Under the pieces are notes generated by a model that was not told where the DNA came from, ran no database searches, and saw only the letters and a program-made list of their open reading frames with translations. 64,000 nucleotides of DNA, from assembly GCA_964017045.1 (NCBI GenBank), contig OZ024802.1, forward strand, positions 13,156,435-13,220,434, in the 5' to 3' direction. A program made the translations under genes and the position numbers. Below, piece by piece: positions 1 through 11,900 of this stretch. This DNA comes from Omphiscola glabra (Eukaryota; Mollusca; Gastropoda; Lymnaeidae). Each line of letters opens with the position of its first letter. Position 1 is the stretch's first letter.

Positions 1-180
1 CACACTGACACCAGGTCATTAAGACACCGGGCCACTGATACACATCTATACCATGTCATTAAGACACCGGGACACTGAGACACACTGACACCAGGTCACT
101 AAGACACCGGGCCACTGAGACACGTTGACACCAGGTCACTAAGACATCGGGCCACTGCGACACATTGACACTGAGATGTC
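1..180. repeat. Minisatellite, about 41-bp unit, truncated by window start
   Basis: Four to five imperfect copies of a roughly 41-bp unit follow each other. Each contains the words CACCAGGTCA, TAAGACACCGG and CCACTGAGACAC. The last copies decay towards 180-230. The array probably continues to the left of the window. I see no coding potential. Confidence 0.8.
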
Positions 181-230
181 GGAACACGGAGACAACTTGT
201 CGCTAAGACGCAGGGTCATGGTGGAACTGG

Positions 231-1428
231 GAGACTAGTTTTTCTCAAATCCACCATCATTATGAATCATACTAGTTATTGTGCACGGTATCAGTATTGA
301 CTTAAACAACAGCCAATTATCAGATGCTGCGTCACTTACAGCCTGTCACTGTTAACTGTTAAGATCCCCTTGAAGCTCATGCAACTTAATCTGAAATATA
401 TTGGTGAAGATGTTTGATATGTCAATACTTCAATTTATTGTGTTTTAAGTAGTGGTAACATTCTTTGAACGGAGATATACACTTTATTAAACCATGTCGG
501 CTCAGCAAATATTTAGGGACTTTGCGGTGCAAGAAAATTTATTTGAAACTTTTACGATGATATTATGATTAAGAAAATCTATGCATCTTGCGCAACTTTG
601 TAGGAAACAATGATAGTGTCCCCATGCCTAAATATGACTGAGAAACACTAGGCTGTTATAATTTAGTAACTCGTCCAGTCAAAAGTAATCCAATGGCTAA
701 ATATTGTATCGATTTTGAATTGATCTTTCACTTAAACCAAAATAGGAGTATTGATAGCGAGGCAGAGTTGCCCTTAAATAAACCAGTTCTCATTCTAATA
801 ATACCATGGTCTATTAAAATAGGTTTGACGTACCAATATTATTATGCTAACAAATTTAAACATCTACAAATATCTGTATATTTCCCTATGTAATTTAGCC
901 GACTTTATTTAAACTATAAGTACTGGTAAGTATATTTATATGGTATGGGTTTTTATAAATATATTGATATAGTCATCCAATGGGTAGACTGCGATGAAGT
1001 AAAGGATGACAATTACGACTGAACAAATCCAAGAGGGATGAGTGTGTATATTTAACTAAAATCCTGAGTTTGAACAAATCTTTGTATTGAATTTTTGGAG
1101 ATTTCAATCAATTTGCATTTATTTTAAATGAATATGAAGCCGTCATGTTGTTATTTGAATAAATGTCATAGGGTTGGCCTATTTTAACCATTATCTTTTT
1201 TTTACATAAATATTTGAGTTAATTGCAATAAGCTATTGAGCTACATAGAATTTAAAACGGCCTGAATTTTTTCCAGCGCGCCATCTTGAAGTATAATTTA
1301 GCGTTGTTTTCCGTTCATTTAAAAAAGTTCCTCCCGAAGACTTCTCAAACACACGTGTATAAGAATGTGTACGCTGATGTGTGATCATTGCATGCTGATA
1401 TTTGCCAGTCTACACGGTAACATTCAAA

Positions 1429-1431
<3 letters not shown>
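231..1431. other. Non-coding AT-rich stretch
   Basis: I find no recognisable gene, RNA or transposon here. The only open frame (693-893, 66 codons) has no family resemblance and the composition of random AT-rich DNA. Confidence 0.5.

Positions 1432-1484
<53 letters not shown>
1432..1484. repeat. (TA)n microsatellite
   Basis: An uninterrupted TA dinucleotide run of about 26 repeats lies about 450 bp upstream of the GPCR start codon. Confidence 0.95.
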
Positions 1485-1487
<3 letters not shown>

Positions 1488-1934
1488 GCTATAATTCATT
1501 TTTCTGATTAACACAGCTCGGAAGCTGAGTCAGGAATGGTGGATTCGTATCATGAATCCGATTCTCATTTTTTTTTTTTTTATGAATTCCGATGAGTTTG
1601 ATTTCGGGCGTCATTCTTCAAGCCCATGTCTATAAACCACGTATTACAAAATTAACAGAGACACGAATGCGTTATGCGTCATATCACAATAAATTCTAAG
1701 GCCGATGCGTGTGTTTAAAACTCAACAACTTTAAATCTGTGTCGCGAAATGTCGGGTCGCAATATTTTAATCGCCTAACTTAAAATTGGCTGCACTTGAA
1801 CTGATTGCGATCCAACAACTTTATGGTACAACAAGACTTGTAAGACTTTAGACTGGGCTATCAGCGATCGCCCCACATAAAACTTTTTTTTTTAAGAGAG
1901 CCATCGTACGTGACAGAAGAACCCGTGATAAACC

Positions 1935-3185
1935 ATGGGAGACAACGACACTTACGAGCCATGGCTGATAGGGGTGATCTGCCTTGCCCGCGTACTATTG
2001 TCTGCTCTTGGCGGTCTCGGGAACGTCATCACAATCCACACGTTCTTGCGCATGGGCTGCTCTGACACCGTCAACTTGTCGCTGACGTGGCTCGCCGTGT
2101 CCGATCTGCTGTTCCTCGTGTCCGTTCTCGCCAACTCCGCCGCTTTGATCTTCAAGTCGGTGGAGGAACTGACCGGTTACAGACTCTGGTTCCCCGTTGA
2201 ACCGGAAGCTGTCTACACCGTCTTCACGAACATCGGAGCTGGTTCCTACGCCATCACGATGCTTGTCACCACGTTCGTCACTGTTTTGCGCTGTCTGGGC
2301 GTGGTCAAACCTTTACACTTCAGGAACCTGTTGTCGTGGAAGACAACGGCCGTCGTCTTGTCACTGTTTTCGTCTCTTTCAGCCGTCTCTGTTATTTTAC
2401 TGTTGGCTTATCTGGGTATAACTCCTCAATTGGACCCCCATCTCAACAGCACGAGACCCACCCTCTGGTTCTCTCCTAGAAGAAAATTCATCAAGGATGT
2501 CATATTTGCACTGAGAGACGCTATAGTACCGTTCGTCTCTCAAATACTTGTCAGCATCTGCGTGGTCATCATGGCGAGGTCTCTTCGAAGGCCCTTAAAA
2601 TTTCACGAAAGGCATGTAACGACTTTAAATGTTCAAATTAAACTGCAAAACAGTGGTTCCAGTATGAGGATTACGCAGCGGAACACTGGTTCTGGTACCA
2701 ACGTATCGCCATCAGACAGGTATAGAGGCGATTTCGACAGAACAGACCAGACTTTAGTCAGTAGCAGCACAGCTCAGTTCAGCAGAGCCGACGACGAGAT
2801 ACCGGTAAAGCTTGCCGGCAAAGGGCTACAAGCGGTCCGACAAATGCTGATCATAGCCTCCTTCTACACAGTGTGTAACCTGCCTAAGGTGGCCGCCAAC
2901 CTCGCAGAACTCAGCGTGCCCGGGTTCTCCCTGGGACACCGTTACCAAACGGTTTACAACACTGTCCATGGCATCCGGGAACTGTTTCAAACAATCAATG
3001 CAGCCGTAGGGCTCTTGATCTATATGAGTTTCAACTCCGTGTTTAGGAGACGTTGTATTCTTAACTGCGTTTGTCGCCGTCTTTTCTCCCCGAGCTCCCA
3101 TGACGTAGACACTAAAAAAATTCATCATTTCGACGCACAATCAAGCAACCAAGAGAAAGTATATTTTGAACGTATTGAAAAATAA
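1935..3185 (+). CDS. Orphan rhodopsin-like (class A) GPCR, single exon, gastropod chemoreceptor-like
   Basis: This open frame encodes 416 residues with seven hydrophobic segments and no intron. Visible landmarks are an N-glycosylation site (N4-D-T), TM1 with GLGN (28-30 region, N30), TM2 with LAVSD (53-57, D57), a degenerate TM3 end LRCLGVVKPL where DRY would normally be (R119), TM6 ending in CNLPK, and TM7 with IYMSFNSVF in place of NPxxY. A cysteine-rich tail (CILNCVCRR) could be palmitoylated. A long basic/Ser-rich third intracellular loop (about 210-285) suits G-protein coupling. The usual cysteine at the top of TM3 is not obvious. The start ATG sits in a good context (AACCATGG). Intronless, divergent class A receptors of this style occur as large expansions in gastropods, some expressed in chemosensory tissue. 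Ligand and role are unknown, and a neuropeptide receptor is an alternative. Class A membership is fairly secure; the chemoreceptor label is inference. Confidence 0.85.
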   Translation: MGDNDTYEPWLIGVICLARVLLSALGGLGNVITIHTFLRMGCSDTVNLSLTWLAVSDLLFLVSVLANSAALIFKSVEELTGYRLWFPVEPEAVYTVFTNIGAGSYAITMLVTTFVTVLRCLGVVKPLHFRNLLSWKTTAVVLSLFSSLSAVSVILLLAYLGITPQLDPHLNSTRPTLWFSPRRKFIKDVIFALRDAIVPFVSQILVSICVVIMARSLRRPLKFHERHVTTLNVQIKLQNSGSSMRITQRNTGSGTNVSPSDRYRGDFDRTDQTLVSSSTAQFSRADDEIPVKLAGKGLQAVRQMLIIASFYTVCNLPKVAANLAELSVPGFSLGHRYQTVYNTVHGIRELFQTINAAVGLLIYMSFNSVFRRRCILNCVCRRLFSPSSHDVDTKKIHHFDAQSSNQEKVYFERIEK

Positions 3186-3444
3186 AAATTTAAAAAATGG
3201 GTGTGGGTGGGGTGTGGGTGGGGGATTGTTCTCAAAACTATTTTTCAAATGTCTGTACGTATCCTTACTTACTTCATTAGATTTGAATTTTTAAAAAAAA
3301 CAAGTTCATCAAACTAAAATGACGTAATCATGTTATATGTTGCCATTATGGTCGGAGTATACACTTTACTTATTAGTTTATTTCGGTGGGAAATCTATAT
3401 AAACGTTTTTGTTGTGCTTTTTTGGTAAGACTAATATATATACA
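3186..3444. other. 3' flank of the GPCR gene
   Basis: A G-rich GGGTGTGGGTGG patch follows the stop, then AT-rich DNA. An AATAAA overlaps the stop codon region (3181-3186), but I cannot say that it is used. Nothing else is recognised. Confidence 0.4.
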
Positions 3445-4625
3445 TGGCAGGGTTGTGTACTGGCACCAACTCTCTTCTCCATTTTCTTCTCGATGCTCCT
3501 TCAATTTACTTTCAAGGACTGTGAAGATGGAGTGTACATACATACCAGATCTGATGGTAGGCTGTTCAATATCGCTCGCCTTCGTGCAAAGACTTAAGTA
3601 AAAAGGGTACTAATTCGTGAATTACTGTTCGCTGACGATGCCGCCTTAACATCTCACACAGAAGAAGGTCTTCAGCGACTAGTTAACCGTCTATCACACG
3701 CTTGTAAAGAGTTTGGATTGTTAATTAGTCTACAGAAAACTCATGTCATGATGCAAGAAGCGCCGTCCCCTCCAATTATAACTATTGAGGGCCATAATCT
3801 GTCGGTTGTTGAGCATTTCACATACCTTGGATCCAATATTTCTAGTTCTCTCTCCATTGATGAAGAGATAAACACCAGGATCGCAAAAGCAGCAGCAACT
3901 ATGGCTAAACTGAATAAGCGGGTGTGGAATAATCCAAATCTAACTGAAAAAACAAAGCTAAGTGTCTATCAGGAAGCGTGCTTAGTACGCTCCTATATGG
4001 CAGTGAAGTGTGGACCACATATACCAGGCTCGAGCGGAAACTCAACAGCTTCCATCAACGATGTCTGCGTCGCATTCTACGCATCCGATGGCAGGACAAG
4101 GTGACTAACACAGAGGTCTTGGAATGTTCCAAAATGTGTTGCATATTCTCCGCTCTTAGCAAGAAGCGCCTTCGCTGGTTAGGCCATGTAAGGAGAATGG
4201 AGGAAGGCCGTATTCCAAAGATGCTGTTGTATGGAGAGTTGGCAGAAGGGACAAGACTTATTGGACGGCCTCGCCTGAGATATATGGACGTTTGCAAAAA
4301 GAGCATGAAGGAAGCGAACATTGAAGTCAACAATGGGAGATCATTGCCGAACAACGTTCCAGCTGGCGAACGGCAGTGTACGAAGGAGTGAAAAAGGCAG
4401 AAGATGTGCGGAACGAAGCCCTTGCAAGAAAAAGAACAGCACGGAAGGCCAAAATTAACCAAGAATCATCATTCTCCTGCGTGAAATGCAGACGAGATTG
4501 TCATTCCAGGATTGGCCTAGTGAGACACTCGTCGAAGTGTAGGATTACAATATAGCTACTCCATCGTCTCGTGAAGACGGAAGGATGCCATACTCTCTCT
4601 ATATATATGTATATATACATGCATA
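3445..4625 (+). mobile_element. Decayed LINE fragment: reverse transcriptase C-terminal part and 3' end
   Basis: The reading starts at a QGCVLAPTLFS-like reverse transcriptase motif (about 3450) and continues to the catalytic FADDAA motif (about 3633). It then passes through the thumb region with FTYLGSNIS and the LLYGSEVW, RLRWLGHVRRM and GRPRLRY motifs typical of animal non-LTR elements, and ends in a Cys/His motif of the CVKC...CHSRIGL..H...C type with a stop at 4553-4555. The copy is broken by an in-frame stop at 3595-3597, a frame change near 3985 and another near 4330. A short 3' UTR with CGGAAGGATGCCAT leads into TA-rich DNA. The 5' part (endonuclease and most of the RT) is missing, as expected for 5' truncation. 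This is a dead copy. The clade cannot be settled by eye; an I/Nimb-like or related clade is possible. Confidence 0.85.
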
Positions 4626-4639
4626 ACTATTACTTAGGG

Positions 4640-5150
4640 TTCCGCCGATAAATCAGACAATAATCGGCCATTTTTAATCATGAATATCAATTTCTCTTTT
4701 GTTTGTGGGTGGCTGGTTGCCAAATCTTCGGACGGCTAATTGACCGTTTAATTATCGATTAAAAGTCCTATCCGCGTAGGGCTAGTGCCCCGCTTTTCGT
4801 GTCTCTGCCCGAGGGCAATGCGGCCCCCAGGAGGGCGCGGCGCATATATTGGTAACCGCTGGGCTCGCCAAGCCGACAGCAGTGAAAACCCGTGACACAT
4901 TTTTTTACTATGCTGTTATAATTGTCTATAAATAAACTAGCGAGTACCCGGCATGCGTTGCAATGCCACTCATCGAAATAAAGTGTTTGTGTTTTAATAA
5001 TGTTTTTTGAAAGTACTTTTAATATACAAATTTCTTTTATTGTCTGGTGCGTATTCGAATTAATTAGAAGATTTTTCGAAGCGCGAGCAGAAGAATGGAT
5101 TTTCCAAATTTTAGTCCCCAAACTTGTAGCGATTGATCCCCCCATGCAAT
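4640..5150. repeat. Dispersed repeat DNA, family unassigned
   Basis: The block contains CGGACGGCTAATTGACC, which recurs at 42644-42663 in a longer similar context. It also holds a GC-richer stretch (about 4780-4890) and the words GTACCCGGCATGCGTTGCAA, which resemble cores of invertebrate interspersed repeats. A minus-strand open frame (4768-5145) overlaps it but looks like repeat by-product. I cannot name the family. Confidence 0.45.
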
Positions 5151-5887
5151 AGCTTTGTTTGAAATTATATTTATATGGCTCATTTATTACATATAAAACA
5201 AATTTAGGGCCCCCGGCCCCAAAAGTAATATTGTGAAATATTTGTACTAAATCAGAAACCTATTTATTTAGTCACGTATACAAAATGAAATGTCACAGTT
5301 AATAATATGTAATTTGTTTCCACCCACCTATGCAATAGCTCTGTTTGACATTATATTAACATAGCTCATATAAGAAAAAAAAAATTAAGGCCCCCCGGCC
5401 CAAAAAAATTTTTTTTTTATTGTTATTTAGGTATATGCATTTTTTTTAACGAGTGGTACTCAGTATTACGAGAATTAAAGACAAAGGCACATAGATGTCG
5501 AACGTTTTGGGAACGATGGTCTACGACAGTCTACGACATTGTGGTGCTGTAAATTTGTGCTGTGCCGCCTGTGCATGGGCCCAATATTGGTTCAGAGTAC
5601 TAATATATTAGTTAACATATTTCTTTATAATCCGGTTCATTATTAAGTCGATAAAAGCCTTGATAGAACTGTTTGTCTTATTATTTTATTTTTTAAAATC
5701 ATCAAAAATTGTCCTAAAATATTATATCTCGGGATTTAGTCTCATAACTAGGATATTTCTGGACCGTGGACGTAACGGAGTAGGACGGTTGAAATTGAAA
5801 AAGGAAATTTGACGAGTCTTTTATACGTCAATCTTGGCACCTTGATTTAATGACGAGCTGTTTAGTTAATTTGTAAAAACTGCAAGA
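5151..5887. other. Upstream region of the PCYOX1-like gene
   Basis: AT-rich DNA holds two similar patches (GCAATAGCT..GTTTGA..TTATAT..ATGGCTCAT.. at about 5147 and 5333, each followed by GGCCCCCGGCCC), which suggests a local repeat. The last 130 bp before the start codon are more balanced in composition and probably contain the promoter/5' UTR. No TATA box stands out. Confidence 0.35.
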
Positions 5888-5990
5888 ATGCAGTTTCTTG
5901 GATTTTATCTTTCCATAATATTTTATTTCTTGTTAAGTTTAAGTGCTGTTTTATGCACAGAAGACGACGACGATATGCTTCCACGAATAG
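5888..5990 (+). CDS. PCYOX1: PCYOX1-like exon 1 (signal peptide)
   Basis: It begins MQFLGFYLSIIF, continues as a hydrophobic run ending near residue 23, then TEDDDDMLPRI. It ends in ATAG before the donor GTGGGT and leaves one base, which pairs with exon 2 to make glycine just before the FAD motif. It is too short and too far from exon 2 (3.0 kb) to be found by ORF length alone. Confidence 0.85.
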
Positions 5991-8900
5991 GTGGGTCCTA
6001 CACTTGCGCTACTACTACTACACGTCTACACTAATACTCACTCAACTCTACTCTAGACCAGCGTTCCCTTAATGGTGGTTCGCGACACCGGCCCGCAAAG
6101 CTTTGCGTTTACTGTCCGATCAACATAAATATTTATAATTTATTGTCAAATAAAAAGAGAATATAGGCCCTCAATTAATAAATCTGGTGCCGTTCCTGAG
6201 CAATTTCAACCTTTGTCCACCAGTCCCCCTATGCGAAAGTTTGGAAAACACTGCTCTACTACCTCTAGACTACAGGCAACTGGTGTAACACAATCGATCA
6301 ATTATCCAGGCTCTCCATGAGATGTACAAGATAAGAAATGGGCTGGTCCATTGCTCCAACATGTACTAGTCTCTCTCCGAACCTCTCCCCCCTCGACAGA
6401 AACGAGGCCTTGACAATAATTTCCGGCTCATTCCTGCAAAAGACAAAAAGGGACTGGAAGAAGCTTCCAAAAGGAACCGATGAGGCGACTCCGACTTGAC
6501 ATATTTGCGTCTATTGCCTCAGGCCTTCCAACCCCCAGTTCCTGATTCCTGGCTGAGTAGCCCTTGCAAACAGTGAAATAACCTCTTAAATACCAGGCAC
6601 AGAAACATTGTGAATCCCCTCTACATACATAGGAGCCAGAATGATCAAAACAATGATCGTGGGCCCTTAAGATATAGAAGTAGAAGATCTCAAGTCACAA
6701 AGTTGCAACATGCTGTCATACTGGATGGACTTATAACAATCACAAACTTTAAAAATAACTAGACTTAGCCTAGACCAGGGGGTTCTTAACTATTTTTAGT
6801 CCATGGTCATGGACCCCTTTGCACGCAATGCAGCTCGTTAACACCCTCTGACCTTAACACTTTTGCACGGAGTCCGAAGGGTTCCATAGGCTCCAGTTTA
6901 AAATCCATGGTCTAGACATTTATCATTAAATATTAAGATTATAAAGCACAATTTTTACCCCACCTACTGATGCTACTCATGGCTCATTTCCAGGGTTTGC
7001 ATGTCAAAAAAAATATAAGTGTACATTGAAATCGCCTAATTCAAAAGTATACAGACAAACAAAACTTTTTACAGTCACATTTTAAAAAGAAAATAAAATA
7101 TTTGTATGATAATCATAATGTATACAATTTATTGTATCACATTCTCATTGACGTGAGTTTCTCCTGATTATTATCATGCAAGTTAAGCAAGAAAAAGATA
7201 TCCCAAATGCTGAGATTTCCCATTTTGTTTCACAACAAAAAAAAATTGAACACACAATGCCTCTTTTTTTTTATGGACATCCTAAACCTCTAACAGACTG
7301 TTATGGGCAAATCATTTTAGGTCAAATTTGTGTGGACATTCCTTAAATTTACAAATGGTTGGCAACCCTATTTTATTTTAATTATTTCAAATTGGCTATC
7401 TAAATTGTAGATAATTTTTATAGCCAGGTTAAACTCTACCTGACCTGCATGTCTAGTTTTAATTTTAACTGTACATGATTGAGCAAGTCCTATTATATAC
7501 TAAGTATGTGAGTATGTCCTTATTCCACAATTTATCATTATTAATATAATTAATAATATTCAAATTTTACTCTATTATGCCTGCTCAATACCTTTACTTT
7601 ATATAACTGAATTCATGCTATTTGCTTGATGTTTTACCAACTTCCCCCATAAAATGATCATACAAAGTGAACCACCCACATCACACATCATAAATTTGTG
7701 ATGCCCCCTCCAAGATGGTTCACATTATTTATGGATGGCGTCTTAACTAAGAAAGTAAAAATTTGTATAGAAGTATTAAACAAAAATAAATATCATGACC
7801 AAAGAAGCACGTGAAATTAAGATTAACAAAGCATAGAAATAGTTTATAACAACAGTACTGACAGTTCAAGTTCCAACCCATTGTAAAGGATACAAACTTT
7901 TGGCCACAACTTTGGCTTAGCTAAGCCTAATTTTTAATGTCATTAGTGTTAGTGTTAGACATCACATGTATGATGTATTGTGCTTCAAAGTATACCAAAA
8001 GACCATCCCTGTAGTTGACAGTTTTCTTGTGTCGGAGCCCTAATTCTAAGCTGGCAATACAGGAGAGAGCTTGAGAGCAATAGTACAGCTATTGTTTTTA
8101 AATTAAATGTGAAATCATTGCCACCATTTGGTCCCCTTTTGGTTATTATTACACCACCCTATTTCTTAGTTTCAGTAATAACATGTATGGAATGAATTGA
8201 GTTTATAAGCAAATGTGTCAACAATTTCATAAAGTTTGAAATTAAATGCTTTCCAAAACTCATTGTGATAATCTGTAAAAGTTAACTGTAAATTAGTCTT
8301 AGCCCTTTACTTTGTGTAATCACGCTCATTTTTTCCAGCTAACATTTAAGTCCCAAATTAGCAACAGCAAATCTTTAGTAGTCAATGGATATCATATATC
8401 CCATAATCAAAGTCATCAACAGTCTACTATTGTGTAAACTTTGTCAGGTGGATATAATGTAGGCCTAATCATTTCTTGTTTAATAGAATCAAGCTACACT
8501 TAAATAATATGTATCAATTATTTTGCGTTTTTTTCACAATAGTAACATTGATTAGTTGTTTCAAATTAAATGACTATTTTTACAGCATAACTCAGTCGAA
8601 TTTTGACTTTTTTTAATGGATAATACCTGTAAAATTTATGGATTATATGTATATAAAACAGTTATTTTTTCTTGGTAGGGCAAGAACTTATTTGTTTAAA
8701 ATAAAAGATATAGACCTTTTACCTGCTAACCAAAGTTCAGTGCTAGCCCCTAGTAAAATGAAATACACATCTCATTATTAATTATAGAAGACTGAACAAA
8801 AAAACAATATTTAATAGACCACTGTCTTTTATTGAAAACCGATGATATTAAAATATTTATTAAAATGTTTAAATATTCTTCATGTGACATCCTTCCTTGT

Positions 8901-11900
8901 TTTGTGTGTTTTATGTTGCTAAAAATCATGTTTGTTGATAAAATCAATCAACTAAAACACCTTATTATAAATAAAATATTTTTTATAACACAGGTATAAT
9001 TGGGGCCGGGATTGGTGGAACATCATCTGCCTATTTCTTGCGGCAGCTGTTTGGGGAAAAGGCCACTATTGATATCTTTGAGGCTGACAAAGTTGGAGGG
9101 AGAACAGCTGTCATTAAAATAAATGGACTCGACTATGAAGCTGGAGGCAGTGTTATTCATAATAAGAACAAATACATGGTTAACTTTGCTGAAAAGTTTA
9201 ATAAAAGTAGGTTTTTAAAAAAAGTATAAATTTTAGAACTAGTTGATTTCCCATGTTTCAAATGATGTAATATATGTATTTGGACATGGCATATTTTTGA
9301 ATACTTTTATTTGACATACATGTATTCATTTTCAATAAGTACCAGCATACATTTTTATGGTAGTATATACTAGATTAAATTTACAGGCTAAATTCCAAGA
9401 AGTATCAGAATGATATGTCTTATTTGCTTCTGCATATTTAAGCTGCAGCTGCTGTGAAAAGGGCAGAAGATTTTTTATCAAATTGTCAATTAGTAATGTT
9501 ATGTAATGTTAAGCTTTGTTAACACATAGTGTTGAATGTATGCAGGTACCCTTCATCAATCTGACGGTTTTCTTGGATTATATGATAACAAAGGAATCTT
9601 TTTTGAGACCAGCAAATGGGCCCCTATTGCATTAGCTAAACTTATCTGGCGATACGGCTTTGATCTTTACACAGTTCGTGAATGGACAAAAAACCTGGTT
9701 GCCAGTAAGTTTGAAAGGTAAGCAACTAAATTCATTCAAGTTTATTAATTTACTGTAATTCTTTTAAGTTTATAAACAACTATGATATGAACTTCCTTAA
9801 CTTTAAAAGTTGACAAGTTCCAGTTACAGAACTGTGTTTAAACAAGAAGTGTACTTTAAAGGTGTACTTTGCTATTGCTGGTCTTTGTATACTACACTGG
9901 TACTTCAAACTTGTAGTTCAATGTGTTATAAGTCTGGCACCTTTAAATTGATTTCATATGTCTAGGAATCCCTATTTTAACAAAGTCAGTGTAGGTCTTT
10001 TTGTATTTGTAGGACTCAAGAGCTTATTTCTGGCAGTGAGGTGTATTGCTTTTATTTTTATGTTGGTATAGTATACTCAAATATTATGATTTGTGCATGC
10101 CCAAAGAGGCTTTTTGAAGAAACTAATTTAACATTAAATCAATTTTCTCTTGGGACAGAGAATAAGTGATTCAATCAAAGGAATGGTTAAAATGTAATGT
10201 TACGATACATAGAGCTGTTGCAAGGGACAGCAGGTCGAAAGATGTTAAACAAGCATAATAAAAAGTAAAAGAGTGATACAATGGCAGTCCAACAAGTCGC
10301 TTAATGGACTATAGATAGTTTAAAATAGCTCAATCCTTTGAAAGAAGATTTTTATTGTCCAACTGCGTATTGTCCATTGGGTTGTTTAACCCAAAGACTG
10401 GCCTGTAAAGCAATGACTTTGGTTTTTACAATTACCCAGCACCCACAATATATGATGTTTGCGTGCTCTAAGAAAGGTAACAATAACAACACTTACTTTG
10501 TCTATTCAGTAGGACATTAGCTGTTATGCTGGGTAAATTTAATGAAATATTTTGTTTTCCTCTGGAATGAAAAATGTGCATCTTTGATAGTTTTTTAACT
10601 GAGAATTACAAAAAATTCAAATGAGTCTCACTGACACTACTGACAGTAAAATTTAATCATTTCATTATATCGATGATTTATAATTTATATTATTTTTTAT
10701 TTTTTAATTCAGAATCTATGACTTCCAGGACAAGGGAATGGCATTCACTACAGTAGATGATATGCTGCGTGCTATGAGTGAAGATTTCCTAAACATGACC
10801 CAACATTCCTTGAGGGATGTCCTTCGTGAAGTCGGTGTGTCACAGAGATTTGTGGATGAGCTTGCAATGGCAGCCATGAGGACCAATTATGGACAAACAG
10901 TAGATGTTCATGGTTTTGTTGGTAATTGAAGTTTGAAAATTTTTACAATTTCTATTTATAAAGGTATTCAGATTACAAACTGGATTATTTATCTCCAATG
11001 ATTTGAAATGCTAAGAAAAAATAACTTTAAGACTTAGTGAAAACAAAATTCATGAATTTTTTTCTTTTCTGCATGAAAATCTGGTTATTAAGATTTAAAT
11101 AGCAGCTTTTGAAATTTTCAATTTTAAAACACTAAACTCATCACAACTTTATACCAATACAGTAATCAAGATTTAGAAATTAGCATTTTTTTACTTTTTT
11201 TTTAATATTAAAGAACTTTTGAAAATTCTGTAATGTACACTTGGACTAAAGTTTTTTTTAGCCTCATTATAATTTATGATAATTAAAAATGATATCAAAA
11301 ATTGAACTGTGGACAAAGGAATTTCTTTGATATTGTTGCATTTTAAATATGTATGATTTCAGAGCTTCTCCTTTTTAAATTTTCCTTCAGGTGCAGTTTC
11401 TTTGTTAGGTGCAGAGCCAGGTCTCTGGTCTGTAGTGAATGGAAACAAAGAAATATCTGAAGATCTCCTAAAGGAATCTAAGGCATCTTTCATTGAAGCT
11501 AAAGTTCTCTCTGTGGCTCTAATGAAAGATGAAAGGGGCACTGGTAACATTGCCTATGAAGTTGAATATGAGGAGACACATCCAGACAAAAAAGACAAGC
11601 TCAATTCAAGAGAGTATGACATTGTTATAGTGGCAGCTCCACTTGAAGGATCAAAAAGTAAAATATCATTTGTTGACTTCACCAATCCACTACCATCCAT
11701 CTCTCAGAAATACCATACAACGATAGCCATGTTTGTTCAAGGCTGTATTAACAAAACTACATTCAACGTCAAAAGCCAGGGTGATTTTCCACCCGACTTG
11801 CTCACTGTTAGTCCAGATGTCTTTTTCAACTGCGTTGGCCTGCAATCATCCGTTAATCCAGAGAAACAGCCAGACACTGTTCTGGAGGCAGATCAGGCAG

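Noticed and set aside
4768..5145. Minus-strand 125-codon open frame as a gene
   Set aside because: It overlaps dispersed-repeat DNA and shows no protein-family motifs.
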